Shown here in pieces: positions 11,684-20,029 of a stretch of DNA of 64,000 nt. Source of the DNA: Geovibrio ferrireducens (GTDB lineage Bacteria; Chrysiogenota; Deferribacteres; Deferribacterales; Geovibrionaceae). The stretch covers positions 62,001 through 126,000 of the forward strand of contig NZ_JAJAPB010000005.1 of assembly GCF_026226615.1 (NCBI RefSeq), in the 5' to 3' direction. Under the pieces are notes generated by a model. The model had not been told where the DNA came from. It worked only from the letters and a program-made list of their open reading frames with translations, and did no database searches. The translations under genes and the position numbers were made by a program. Numbering within the stretch: position 1 is the stretch's first letter; every line of letters starts with the position of its first letter.

Positions 11684-11757
11684 GTCAGAAACATATTACT
11701 CCTCTATTTTCTTTCATCAACAGGAAAGTTTAAATTATGAAAAAGGAGGAAACCATA

Positions 11758-12372
11758 ATGTACGCACTTGCAATATGCGGAAGCCCCCGCAAAAACGGCA
11801 ACACAACGCTTATCCTCAACACTGTCCTTGGCACTCTCAGGGAAAAAGGCTGGGAAACCGAGCTTGAAACTGTAGGCGGCAAAGACATAAAAGGCTGTAC
11901 AGCCTGCGGAGCCTGTTTCAAAAGGGGGGACGGCACATGCATCATAAATGATGCCTTTAACCCGGTATTCGCTAAAATGCTGAAGGCGGATGCAATAATA
12001 ATCGGTTCACCCACCTATTTCGCTGATGTAACAGCGGAGACCAAAGCGCTCATAGACCGTTCGGGCTTCGTGGCCATGGCAAACGGAAACGCCCTGAAAG
12101 GCAAAATCGGCGCGGGAGTTTCCGCAGTGAGACGCGGCGGCGCAACCCACACGGTTGATACCATAAACCACCTTTTCATGATCTCAAGGATGATAATCCC
12201 CGGTTCAACATACTGGAACATGGTTTACGGCCTTCACAAAGGGGATGCGGCAAACGATAAGGAAGGGCTGGCGAACATGACGCACATAGCCGAAGTCATC
12301 GACTGGCTGGGCAGAGCCGTAAAGCCGCACATGGACTCTTTCCCTGACGCTGTGACAGAAAAGGAAGGATAG
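11758..12372 (+). CDS. Flavodoxin-like NAD(P)H:FMN reductase / iron-sulfur flavoprotein family
   Basis: A 204-residue cytosolic flavoprotein. The start ATG 11758 follows AAAAGGAGGA by seven bases. The FMN phosphate loop GSPRKNGNT (about 8-16) and IIIGSPTYFADVTAETKALIDR (middle) are characteristic of the NADPH-dependent FMN reductase fold. A Cys cluster CTACGACFKRGDGTC sits after the second strand, as in archaeal and bacterial iron-sulfur flavoproteins (CxxCxxC plus one Cys), so it may carry a cluster. Divergent from an HxlR regulator. Substrate unknown; quinone or nitro-compound reduction is a common role in the family. Confidence 0.85.
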   Translation: MYALAICGSPRKNGNTTLILNTVLGTLREKGWETELETVGGKDIKGCTACGACFKRGDGTCIINDAFNPVFAKMLKADAIIIGSPTYFADVTAETKALIDRSGFVAMANGNALKGKIGAGVSAVRRGGATHTVDTINHLFMISRMIIPGSTYWNMVYGLHKGDAANDKEGLANMTHIAEVIDWLGRAVKPHMDSFPDAVTEKEG

Positions 12373-12593
12373 GATTAACTGATTATCCTGTGAGACTGCT
12401 GCGTCGCTCCTGCTCCCCGCCGTGACACCATATCACAGCAAAGCAGGGCTTCGCTGCACACTCCGCAGGAGCCTAAGCGTCCCTAAAAGCACTGCTGCCG
12501 ACGTTATACCCTGAACAGTAGCCTGCTAATTTACTGTTGATTTATTACAATTAATAAACCATTCTTTATCAGGTCAGCGGGAGGTCATTTGAT
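12373..12593. other. Intergenic region with GC-rich imperfect repeats
   Basis: A 221-base gap. Bases 12400-12480 contain opposed words (CTCCTGC and GCAGGAG) and GCTTCGCTGCAC, loosely like the CTTCGCTCGCACGGCGC part of the palindromic repeats at 34 kb and 60 kb. It may be a degenerate copy or a long terminator stem for the reductase gene. An AT-rich promoter-like stretch follows (12535-12570), then GGGAGG before the next start. Confidence 0.35.
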
Positions 12594-14246
12594 TTGAAAA
12601 ATCTCCTTGAGCACATACTAAAAGAAACGGAAACCTTTCTCACAAACTGGACTGAACGCATGAAAAGCGCCGGATATCTGGAGCATACCACCGCAAAGCG
12701 GGAGGACTGCATCCTCAGCCTGCACGGAATAATCATCCCTGTCCGTACATATATCAATCAGGGGCTTGCTCCGGATTTCACCGCTGTTCTCTCAAACGGG
12801 CGCAATGTAGCCGAATTTCTGCTCAAATCAGCACACAGACACTACGAACGAGGAATAGGCGAGGAATCATTCTTCGGCTGCTTCAAAACCCTTCTGCACG
12901 CCGTTGAGGATATAATTCTGGAGCAGGATGCCGACCCTGCGGAAAAACTCCTGAACTACATAGAGCTCCGCAGGATTCTTGATGCGATGGAAACCATCAC
13001 CGTTGCTGACTGGCATTCACGCAATGCAGCCGAAACCGCCACAATTCTCCAGAATAAAAACCGTGAACTCACTCTTCTTAAAAATAAATTTGAGAACATA
13101 CTGGAATCCGCATCGGATCTGTTCATTACGGTAAACGGCGAAGGGCAGATACTGGAAATGAACGCATCAGCCGGAAAAAGGTTCGGTGAAAGAACCGAAG
13201 GGCTAAACGTTCTTGATGTTTTCAGGCCGGGGTGCAGCTTTGCGGAATTTCTTGACCGCTATCCGTTTGATAAAACCCATGAAATCACCACACCGGACGG
13301 CAGCTCAATATATTCTCTTGTGATAATACCCCTTAAAAAAGTTTCCCTCGCCTCGGAAGGCTATGTGATTGTTCTCAATGATATAACATACATAGCCGAT
13401 CAGCGCATGAGGCTTGAACAGGAAGTGACCAAGCGCACACAGGAGCTTGCCGAATCGGAGAAGCTTTTCCGCTCACTCTTCTCCTCCGCCGGTGAGGGGA
13501 TAATCCTCGCAGACAGCAGCCTGAAAATTGTTCAGGCCAACCTCAAAGCCGCAGAGATATTCGGCCTGCCGGAAAAGGAGATCGAAGGCAAAAGCTGTGT
13601 CCGGTTCATTCATCCGGGCAGCATAGATGCCATGCGCTCCGCCATGCTCATGCCCGAAGGGGAGATATGGAACGGCGAGTTCAGCGGGGTGACCGCTCAG
13701 GGGGACTCCTTCCCCGCCAGCATAACCCTCAACAGGTTCCGGCTGGACAGCGGAGACTTTTTCCACATAATAATCCGCAACATAACCCGCCAGAAGGCAA
13801 TGGAGGAGCACCTCAAGGAGGAAAAAACCAAGGCGGAGGAGATGAACGTCACCCTGCGCAACGTGCTCAAAACAATAGACAGAGAGAAGGAAGAGCTGAT
13901 GCTCGGCATATCCCAGAAGGTGGTGACCAATATAATTCCCTCTGTTCAGAAGCTTGCCGCTGAAACCAGCCCGGAAATAAGAACTATGTACGCCGGAATA
14001 ATAAGAGATCTCCTTGCGGGGCTGACGGAAGGCACCGGCACACTCAACGCCGCAAACATGGCAAAGCTCACAAAGGCGGAGATACAGATCTGTCAGCTTA
14101 TTCAGTCCGGCTCTGACAGCAAGGAGATAGCCGAGAGCATGAATATCTCCTTCGACACAGTGCAGACCCACAGAAAAAACATCCGCAGGAAGCTGGGACT
14201 CAGCGGCAGGGATGTCAGCCTGTTCACTTATCTTAACAACAGATAA
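12594..14246 (+). CDS. PAS-domain transcriptional regulator with C-terminal LuxR-type HTH
   Basis: A 550-residue cytosolic one-component sensor. The TTG start at 12594 is nine bases after GGGAGG. The N-terminal about 120 residues are helical and resemble the RsbR-type N-terminal domain (LLEHILKETETFLTNWTERM). Two PAS domains follow (about 165-280 and 293-415, the second containing GEGIILADSSLKIVQANLKA). A coiled linker leads to a LuxR helix-turn-helix at the end: LTKAEIQICQLIQSGSDSKE, then IAESMNISFDTVQTHRKNIR. There is no kinase or receiver domain. It lies just upstream of the molybdoenzyme operon, on the same strand, and likely controls it. Confidence 0.88.
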   Translation: MKNLLEHILKETETFLTNWTERMKSAGYLEHTTAKREDCILSLHGIIIPVRTYINQGLAPDFTAVLSNGRNVAEFLLKSAHRHYERGIGEESFFGCFKTLLHAVEDIILEQDADPAEKLLNYIELRRILDAMETITVADWHSRNAAETATILQNKNRELTLLKNKFENILESASDLFITVNGEGQILEMNASAGKRFGERTEGLNVLDVFRPGCSFAEFLDRYPFDKTHEITTPDGSSIYSLVIIPLKKVSLASEGYVIVLNDITYIADQRMRLEQEVTKRTQELAESEKLFRSLFSSAGEGIILADSSLKIVQANLKAAEIFGLPEKEIEGKSCVRFIHPGSIDAMRSAMLMPEGEIWNGEFSGVTAQGDSFPASITLNRFRLDSGDFFHIIIRNITRQKAMEEHLKEEKTKAEEMNVTLRNVLKTIDREKEELMLGISQKVVTNIIPSVQKLAAETSPEIRTMYAGIIRDLLAGLTEGTGTLNAANMAKLTKAEIQICQLIQSGSDSKEIAESMNISFDTVQTHRKNIRRKLGLSGRDVSLFTYLNNR

Positions 14247-14256
14247 ACTCCGCACC

Positions 14257-14349
14257 ATCGGGTATGAACCCATACCCGATAAATACCCTTTTCCCCACAT
14301 TTATCCCCTATTCCTTAAGGACTAACATACCCTAAACAAAACGAGGGTA
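14257..14349. promoter_or_regulatory. Cluster of five TACCC heptamer-like sites before the molybdoenzyme operon
   Basis: A perfect inverted repeat ATCGGGTATG-AACC-CATACCCGAT (14257-14280) gives two opposed TACCCGA words. TACCCTT (14284), TACCCTA (14328) and, opposed, TACCCTC (14343-14349) follow. The last two form TACCCT-N10-AGGGTA. NarL/NarP-type LuxR regulators bind TACYYMT heptamers in similar arrays, so these may be sites for the PAS-LuxR protein encoded just upstream. The first palindrome could also serve as that gene's terminator. Confidence 0.5.
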
Positions 14350-14354
14350 CGGTT

Positions 14355-14906
14355 ATGGATTCAATTGGACTGATTGAGGCCTTCCGGGATTTTTTTCATT
14401 ACGGCACAAAAGAAAAAATGCAGGAAGCATACGCCCGCATCACACAGACAGAATGCGGAGCAAACAGCGAAATCAACTGGGATGAAGAGGAGTTCCTGTT
14501 CAACAGGCTTTTCATAGGTCCTATGCCGCCGAAGGCTCCTATGGCGGCTTCTGTTTATCTTGACCCGGAAGGGCGCATCAACGGCGAAACCACAGAAAAA
14601 GTCAAATCAATATATGCCGCAGCAGGTCTCAGCCTTGCTGCCAAAGGGAAAATGCCGGAAGATCTGCTTCCGGTTGAGCTTGACGCATGCTGCATAATCC
14701 GCCGCATCAAAGAGGCTGATGAAAACTTTGCGGAACTATATGAACAACTGACGGCAATGCATATGTATATGTGGGTTCCCGGATTCGTGGAACGCGCTAA
14801 GGAGCACGCTGATGAAACCGCGGCAGTTGTGCATGTGCTGAATCTGCTTAACGGGTGGATCAAAAATGAGGTGACATCCATAGTGATGTCAAAGGAGAAA
14901 GTATGA
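14355..14906 (+). CDS. TorD/DmsD-family molybdoenzyme maturation chaperone
   Basis: A 183-residue, helical, cytosolic chaperone of the TorD family, which binds the Tat leader and apo-form of a partner molybdoenzyme until the cofactor is inserted. Visible family features are the EEFLFNRLFIGPMPPKAPMA segment (the NRLFxGP motif) and the later YEQLTAMHMYMWVPGFVERA helix pair with the proline-containing WVPGF turn. Its stop codon overlaps the start of the molybdoenzyme gene (ATGA-type overlap at 14903-14906), pointing to the downstream reductase as its client. Confidence 0.85.
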   Translation: MDSIGLIEAFRDFFHYGTKEKMQEAYARITQTECGANSEINWDEEEFLFNRLFIGPMPPKAPMAASVYLDPEGRINGETTEKVKSIYAAAGLSLAAKGKMPEDLLPVELDACCIIRRIKEADENFAELYEQLTAMHMYMWVPGFVERAKEHADETAAVVHVLNLLNGWIKNEVTSIVMSKEKV

Positions 14907-17167
14907 AGACTGATTTATTGAAGGAAGCGGCGCTCTGTCCCCTGAGCAGACGTTCGTTTCTCAAGAGTGCGGCAGCGGCGGGTATACTCTCGTCACTCCC
15001 GTCGGGCATTCTTCAGGCGGCAGAATGGGAAAGAACGCATTATGAAGGCGGATACGAAACATTCCGCAATGCCTGTCCCAGAAACTGCTATGACACATGC
15101 AGCATAAAGTCATACGTCAAAGACGGCGTGCTCAGGTTCGTGGAGGGTGCGCAGGAGTCAACATTCACAGGCGGCGCGCTCTGCGTGAAGGGTTTCAGCT
15201 ATCCCAGAAGGGTCTACAGCCCGGACAGGATAAAATACCCCATGAAGCAGATAGGCAGAGGCACGGGCAACTGGAAAAGGATAAGCTGGGATGAGGCGCT
15301 GACAGAGATCTCAAACAAAATCCTTGAGATAAAAAAGAAGGACGGCTCACTCCTCGGAATGGCTCTGGACAAATACTCCGGCAACTTCGGCATAACCCAC
15401 TACGGAGTTGAGGGGATGATGAGCTCCCTCGGCTACACCACAAGGTTTGTGGGCACGCCCTGCTGGCCTGCGGGGATAGATGCCCAGAACTTTGACATGG
15501 GCAACATGTGGTGCAACGACCCCGAAGATATGGTCAAGGCGAAATATATTATAATCTGGGGCGGCAACCCCGCATGGAACTCCGTACACTCCATGAAGTT
15601 TGTCTATGAAGCTCAGGAGAGGGGCGCAAAGGTTGTGGTAATCGACCCCATAATGACCCAGACAGCCGCCAAGGCAGACCTTTACATAAGGGTGAAAACA
15701 TCCGAAGACGGCTCACTCGCCCTCGGAATGGCAAGGCATATTCTGGATAAAAAGCTTGTTAATAAAGAGTTTGTGGAAAAGCACAGCAAAGGCTTTGAAG
15801 AATTTGCCGCATACCTGAAAAAGAATGTGACAGTCGAGTGGGCTGCCAAAAAATCCGGCGTTCCCGCAAAAATAATCAGACAGGTGGCTGAGGAGTTCGC
15901 ATTAGCAAAACCCGCCACAATCTGGGCGGGCTACGGTCTCCAGCGCCACGCAAACGGCGGGGCGAATGTCCGTGCCATCGACGCAGTCGCCGCTATGACA
16001 GGCAACATAGGCGTTGAAGGGGGCGGAGCAAGATACGGCCACCTCCACACATGGGGCTTCAATTATAACGCCATGGTGCAGAAACAGCCGGAAGGCTCAG
16101 TGGGTTACCTTGGCAAGGATAAAATTAAGAGCGAGTTTGACAAAACAGAAGGCAAGCAGGCGGCCTATTCTGACAGAACGATAAACATCAACAAGATAGC
16201 AGAATCTATCCTCACCACCAACGAACCGCCGGTAAGGCTCCTCTGGGTTGCATGTAAAAACCCGTTTGCGCAGGACTTTGACCGCAATAAACTGAAAAAG
16301 GCGTTCGATAAGCTGGAGATGGTGGTAACCGTGGATCAGTTCTTCAACGAGACCGTGGAAAACTCCGACATTGTTCTCCCCTGCACCACTCTCTTTGAGG
16401 AATACACCGTGAATGTTTCCTACTGGCATTACTGGATAGGGCTTAATGAGAAAGCAATACCGGAGCAGTACGAGGCTAAGTCCGACCTACAGATAGCCGC
16501 CATGCTCTCCAAAAAAATGAATGAGCTTGAAGCCGGTTCCTGCACATTTCCGCAGATAACAGACACCAAAGTCTGGATGGAAAAGGAGTTTAACGACGGA
16601 ATCCATAAGCTGTTCGGAATCAAAAGCTGGGAAGACCTGAAAAAAGGCCCCCGCAAGGCTCAGCTCCCCTCCAGCGCATCATGGAACGAACTGAAATTCG
16701 GCACTCCGTCAGGTAAATACGAGTTCAGCTCTGACCTCGCCGCAGATTACGGACACACCAAACTACCAGAATACAAAGCGCCGAGAAAGGCATACGACAA
16801 GTTCCGTGTGCTCACCCCGCATACGCAGTTCGGACTGCACTCGCAGTTCAACAACCTTGACTACATGCGAGACTTCAACCCTGAGCCGTATGTGTACATC
16901 AACCCCAAAGCTGCGGCTAAGAAAGGGATAAAAGACGGCGAAACGGTAAAACTCACCAACAAAACAGGCAATGTAACCGTAAAGGCGAGAATCACAGACA
17001 TAATAGCAGAGGATGTCCTTGTGCTTTATGAGGCATGGTTCGGCGGCAAAACAGACTTCAATGTTCAGGAGCTGGTGGATGATGCCGAAGCGGACATGGG
17101 AACATTCAAAACAGGCGCACCGGGCGTTGCCATACACGACCAGTTCGCAGAAATAGCCAAGGCGTAA
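14903..17167 (+). CDS. Tat-exported Mo-bis-MGD oxidoreductase (DMSO reductase family), catalytic subunit
   Basis: A 754-residue periplasmic molybdoenzyme. It has a twin-arginine leader (SRRSFLKSAAAAGILSSLPS, about 16-35). A [4Fe-4S] site follows with C58, C62, C66 and C94 (CPRNCYDTC, then ALCVKG). The RISWDEAL motif, IIIWGGNPAWNS, ERGAKVVVIDP and a C-terminal MGD-binding domain (TPHTQFGLHSQFNN, IKDGETVKL) follow family order. At the position of the Mo ligand the sequence reads GTPCWPAG, suggesting Cys rather than the Ser of DMSO/TMAO reductases, so polysulfide-, thiosulfate-, arsenate- or other-type activity is as likely as DMSO reduction. It is paired with a chaperone upstream and an Fe-S subunit downstream. 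No membrane anchor gene is adjacent. Confidence 0.9.
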   Translation: MKTDLLKEAALCPLSRRSFLKSAAAAGILSSLPSGILQAAEWERTHYEGGYETFRNACPRNCYDTCSIKSYVKDGVLRFVEGAQESTFTGGALCVKGFSYPRRVYSPDRIKYPMKQIGRGTGNWKRISWDEALTEISNKILEIKKKDGSLLGMALDKYSGNFGITHYGVEGMMSSLGYTTRFVGTPCWPAGIDAQNFDMGNMWCNDPEDMVKAKYIIIWGGNPAWNSVHSMKFVYEAQERGAKVVVIDPIMTQTAAKADLYIRVKTSEDGSLALGMARHILDKKLVNKEFVEKHSKGFEEFAAYLKKNVTVEWAAKKSGVPAKIIRQVAEEFALAKPATIWAGYGLQRHANGGANVRAIDAVAAMTGNIGVEGGGARYGHLHTWGFNYNAMVQKQPEGSVGYLGKDKIKSEFDKTEGKQAAYSDRTININKIAESILTTNEPPVRLLWVACKNPFAQDFDRNKLKKAFDKLEMVVTVDQFFNETVENSDIVLPCTTLFEEYTVNVSYWHYWIGLNEKAIPEQYEAKSDLQIAAMLSKKMNELEAGSCTFPQITDTKVWMEKEFNDGIHKLFGIKSWEDLKKGPRKAQLPSSASWNELKFGTPSGKYEFSSDLAADYGHTKLPEYKAPRKAYDKFRVLTPHTQFGLHSQFNNLDYMRDFNPEPYVYINPKAAAKKGIKDGETVKLTNKTGNVTVKARITDIIAEDVLVLYEAWFGGKTDFNVQELVDDAEADMGTFKTGAPGVAIHDQFAEIAKA

Positions 17168-17179
17168 GGAGAAACGGAT

Positions 17180-17755
17180 ATGAAAAAACAGCTCGCATTC
17201 CTTGTAAATTCCAAAAAGTGCATCGGCTGCTACTCCTGCGCCATGGCATGTAAAAACCAGTACCATCAGGAAAAAGGCGTGGTATGGAGAAAGCTTCACC
17301 CCCTTGGGCAGAAGGATTACCCGCACAGGGACAGAGCCTTTTACTCTCTGGCGTGTAACCACTGTGCAGCACCCGTGTGTGTTGAAGTGTGCCCGGTCGG
17401 GGCGCATGTGAAGAGGGAGAAGGACGGTATAGTTGTCCACTCCGCCGACAAATGCGTGTACTGCCGCCAGTGTATAGAAGCCTGTTCATACGGAGCCCCG
17501 GCAGACAATACCTCACTGCAGCGCGCAGAAAAATGCAGCATGTGCGTCGAACGCATTGATGCGGGTCTTCTTCCCGCCTGTGTTCAGGGCTGCCCCGCAG
17601 GTGCGCTTACTCTGACAGAAATAACAGGTGAGGCTCTGCCGGATTATGTGAAACAGTACCCGGCGGGATTTGAAAAATTTGAGGAGCTGAACCCCTCCAC
17701 AAGGTTCGTGGAAGCGGTCAGACCCAAACTCGCCCTAAGCGAAAAAGATTTATAA
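17180..17755 (+). CDS. Four-cluster ferredoxin-type electron transfer subunit (DmsB-like)
   Basis: A 191-residue iron-sulfur subunit with four cysteine groups: CIGCYSCAMAC, CNHCAAPVCVEVC, CVYCRQCIEAC and CSMCVERIDAGLLPACVQGC, the DmsB/PsrB pattern for four [4Fe-4S] clusters. It has no Tat leader, so it probably crosses the membrane with the catalytic subunit encoded 13 bases upstream. It transfers electrons to the molybdenum subunit; the quinol-oxidising anchor is missing locally. A terminator follows at 17781-17810. Confidence 0.93.
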   Translation: MKKQLAFLVNSKKCIGCYSCAMACKNQYHQEKGVVWRKLHPLGQKDYPHRDRAFYSLACNHCAAPVCVEVCPVGAHVKREKDGIVVHSADKCVYCRQCIEACSYGAPADNTSLQRAEKCSMCVERIDAGLLPACVQGCPAGALTLTEITGEALPDYVKQYPAGFEKFEELNPSTRFVEAVRPKLALSEKDL

Positions 17756-17780
17756 TCCCATCTGAACAGCATATCTGAAA

Positions 17781-17810
17781 GCCGGGTGTGACAACCCGGC
17801 TTATCTCTTT
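17781..17810 (+). terminator. Terminator after the molybdoenzyme Fe-S subunit gene
   Basis: GCCGGGT-GTGACA-ACCCGGC with a T-rich tail TTATCTCTTTT. The next gene starts 15 bases beyond, so some read-through is possible. Confidence 0.75.
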
Positions 17811-17824
17811 TCTGGAGCCGCAGA

Positions 17825-18148
17825 ATGAAAGTATTTCTCATCCTTTTCTTTTCCATAGCCTCCCTCACTCTGTGCGCGGCGGATTTTGAGACAGCGGCGG
17901 GGACAGCAGTGAAAACACATGTGAAAATACCGAAGGCAAAGCCCGGAGGAGGCGAATTTTACACAGTGAGCGTAAAACCGGAGGACGGGGTGCACGCATC
18001 GGAGGATAACGGCAGCCTCACCCTGAGTTTTGACAGAGCCGGAGAGTACAGTCTGATAATCTCCGTCAACAGAATAACCAAATCAAGCTGCGGCGGTGTG
18101 GAAGTCATTGAAATACTTTCAAAAAATATTACCGTAAATGCACGTTAA
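17825..18148 (+). CDS. Small exported protein, 107 aa, unknown
   Basis: A clear signal peptide (MKVFLILFFSIASLTLCA, cleavage near residue 19) precedes about 88 residues predicted as beta-rich, with FYTVSVKPEDGVHASEDNGS and FDRAGEYSLIISVNRITKSSCGG. The alternation of strands and a Ser-Ser-Cys-Gly-Gly turn recalls small Ig-like or carrier proteins, but I do not recognise a family. It begins just after the preceding terminator and may be a separate periplasmic accessory of the molybdoenzyme operon. Confidence 0.65.
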   Translation: MKVFLILFFSIASLTLCAADFETAAGTAVKTHVKIPKAKPGGGEFYTVSVKPEDGVHASEDNGSLTLSFDRAGEYSLIISVNRITKSSCGGVEVIEILSKNITVNAR

Positions 18149-18175
18149 TCCGTAAGCCCGATAGCATGGATAAGA

Positions 18176-18237
18176 AAAATCTATAATTCTTTTATTGCCC
18201 CATTGCTCTGAAAACAAAACAATGCTATATAGATTTT
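18176..18237. promoter_or_regulatory. Long-spaced inverted repeat in the citrate lyase promoter region
   Basis: AAAATCTATA (18176-18185) and TATAGATTTT (18228-18237) form a perfect 10-base inverted repeat around a 42-base spacer that contains CATTG and CAATG. It lies 22 bases before citC. It may be paired regulator sites (citrate regulators such as CitB bind AT-rich sites) or a leader hairpin. Confidence 0.45.
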
Positions 18238-18259
18238 GGAAAATACCATAAGGTAGGAC

Positions 18260-19273
18260 ATGCACAGCTATATCACAGGCGAAGCACAGATCCGCGAAGC
18301 AGTCAGCCTTCTGAAAGACGCAGGGCTTGACTATGACCCCGCCCACGAAGTTTTTCTGGGCATCTATGAAGACGGCCGCCTCACTGCCGCAGGCGCAAGA
18401 GACCATAACATTCTGAAAATGGTCGCTGTGGATGAGGAATATCAGAGCACAGGCGCATTCTCCGAAATAATAAACGCACTCATAACAGACGCTTTTCAGG
18501 CCGGTTACGACCACCTTTTCGTATTCACAAAACCCATGTACACACTTCATTTTGAAAGCCTGAACTTCACCAGATTATGCACAACTGATAAGGTTGCAGT
18601 TCTCGAATTCGGCAAAAGCATAAAAAATTATCTGGCAAATATGAAAAACCTTGCCCGCCACGGCAGGAACTCAGGCCTTGTTATGAACTGCAACCCCTTC
18701 ACAAAGGGGCACAGATACCTCATAGAAACAGCCGCCGCTGAATCTGACTTTGTTTACGTTTTCGTGGTGCAGGAGGATAAGTCAGTCGTCCCCTATCAGG
18801 ACAGACTCGACCTTGTAAGGCGCGGCACTGCGGATCTTAAAAATGTCTACGTCATCCCCTCCGGCGACTATGCGGTAAGCCGCATAACCTTCCCCTCATA
18901 CTTCCTCAAAAACAAGGAACAGGTCACAAAACAGCAGATAGAAACCGATCTGCGCATTTTCGGACAGCATTTCGCCCCGGCATTTAATATAATAAAAAGA
19001 TACGTGGGGGAGGAACCTCTGTGTGAGTTCACCTCTCTTTACAATGAGGCTATGAAGCGCATCATGCCCGAATACGGCATTAAGCTGGTGGAAATACAGA
19101 GAAAAGCCTCCGGCGAAACCCTCATAAGCGCATCCACAGTGCGCAGGCTGCTCTTTGCCGGAAAAGATGATGAGATGAAAAACCTTGTACCCGAAACAAC
19201 ATATGCATACCTTGTGAAAAACAGGGATATGCTGCGGGCAAGAGCCGAAGAATTCTGCAAAAGCTCAAAATAA
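18260..19273 (+). CDS. citC: [Citrate (pro-3S)-lyase] ligase CitC
   Basis: A 337-residue ATP-dependent ligase that acetylates the prosthetic group of the citrate lyase acyl carrier, switching the enzyme on. The N-terminal third is a GNAT-like fold (MVAVDEEYQSTGAFSEIINA). A nucleotidyl-transferase-like domain follows with GLVMNCNPFTKGHRYLIETA (the (T/H)xGH-type motif GH at the nucleotide site) and the C-terminal ISASTVRRL. Length matches the family (about 340-350). It is the first gene of the cit operon, 13 bases before citD. Confidence 0.95.
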   Translation: MHSYITGEAQIREAVSLLKDAGLDYDPAHEVFLGIYEDGRLTAAGARDHNILKMVAVDEEYQSTGAFSEIINALITDAFQAGYDHLFVFTKPMYTLHFESLNFTRLCTTDKVAVLEFGKSIKNYLANMKNLARHGRNSGLVMNCNPFTKGHRYLIETAAAESDFVYVFVVQEDKSVVPYQDRLDLVRRGTADLKNVYVIPSGDYAVSRITFPSYFLKNKEQVTKQQIETDLRIFGQHFAPAFNIIKRYVGEEPLCEFTSLYNEAMKRIMPEYGIKLVEIQRKASGETLISASTVRRLLFAGKDDEMKNLVPETTYAYLVKNRDMLRARAEEFCKSSK

Positions 19274-19286
19274 AGGACGGTCGAAA

Positions 19287-19556
19287 ATGAAAATAGCCAG
19301 AAGAGCGCAGGCAGGGACAATGCAGTCCAGCGACATAATGGTTTTCACTGAGCCGGGGGAAGAACTCGTCATTGAGATTGATTCCACCGTGGCAAAACAG
19401 TACGAGCACCTCATCAGGGCGAAGATAACCGAGGTTATCAGCCGCATGGGGATCACGGCGGGAATTTTCCGCATTAAGGACAGAGGGGCTCTGGACTACG
19501 CCATAGCCGCACGTGTGGAAGCGGTGATAAACCGTGCAAAGGAGCAGAGTGCATGA
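19287..19556 (+). CDS. citD: Citrate lyase acyl carrier protein (gamma subunit) CitD
   Basis: An 89-residue carrier. The motif AGTMQSSDI places Ser14 as the attachment point for the phosphoribosyl-dephospho-CoA group, as in known CitD proteins. It carries the acetyl/citryl thioester between CitF and CitE. Slightly shorter than the enterobacterial protein (about 98 aa). Overlaps the next gene by four bases. Confidence 0.95.
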   Translation: MKIARRAQAGTMQSSDIMVFTEPGEELVIEIDSTVAKQYEHLIRAKITEVISRMGITAGIFRIKDRGALDYAIAARVEAVINRAKEQSA

Positions 19557-20029
19557 GATCCGTCTGGTACAAAGAAGCAAAACTGCTGCGCACCTTCATT
19601 ATCAAAATCCAGCCGGGCGAGGATCTGGTTGAAAAACTCGCCGCCACTGTGAGGGAGATAGGCATAGACCATGCCGTTGTCACCTCCGCTGTGGGCTCTG
19701 TTACGGATGTGAAGTTCAGGGGCATAAAAGCCGGAGCCAAGCTGCCCATAACTGTTCCCAGAATGACCGTGCACCAGATAGAAGGCCCCCTTGAACTGCT
19801 GGGGCTGAACGGAAACTTCTTCCCTGACGCATCGGGCAGAACCGACTGCCACCTGCACATACAGATGTCAAAATCATCCGGCGAGGTCATCGGCGGGCAC
19901 TTATTCTCCGCAAAGGTTTTCGCCTCATGCGAGATAATGATCTCCGAGCTCCACACAGAAGGCATAGAACGCCACTACTCCAAAACAGGCGGAACAGCCA
20001 CAATATTCATTGAGGAAGAACATGAGTAA
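19553..20029 (+). CDS. PPC-domain (DUF296) protein inside the citrate lyase operon
   Basis: A 158-residue cytosolic protein matching the PPC/DUF296 fold: FIIKIQPGEDLVEKLAATVR near the start and the hallmark CHLHIQMSKSSGEVIGGHLF, with HLH plus GGHLF. This fold forms trimers; in plants it accompanies AT-hooks, while bacterial stand-alone members are mostly uncharacterised. It starts at the end of citD and its end overlaps citE, so it is translated as part of the operon. No AT-hook is present. A role in CoA-thioester handling, regulation or metal binding is open; I do not recall it as a standard cit gene. Confidence 0.8.
   Translation: MRSVWYKEAKLLRTFIIKIQPGEDLVEKLAATVREIGIDHAVVTSAVGSVTDVKFRGIKAGAKLPITVPRMTVHQIEGPLELLGLNGNFFPDASGRTDCHLHIQMSKSSGEVIGGHLFSAKVFASCEIMISELHTEGIERHYSKTGGTATIFIEEEHE

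Noticed and set aside
20010-20021. TTG start for CitE four codons upstream
   Set aside because: The ribosome site GAGGAAG lies downstream of that TTG and fits the ATG at 20022.
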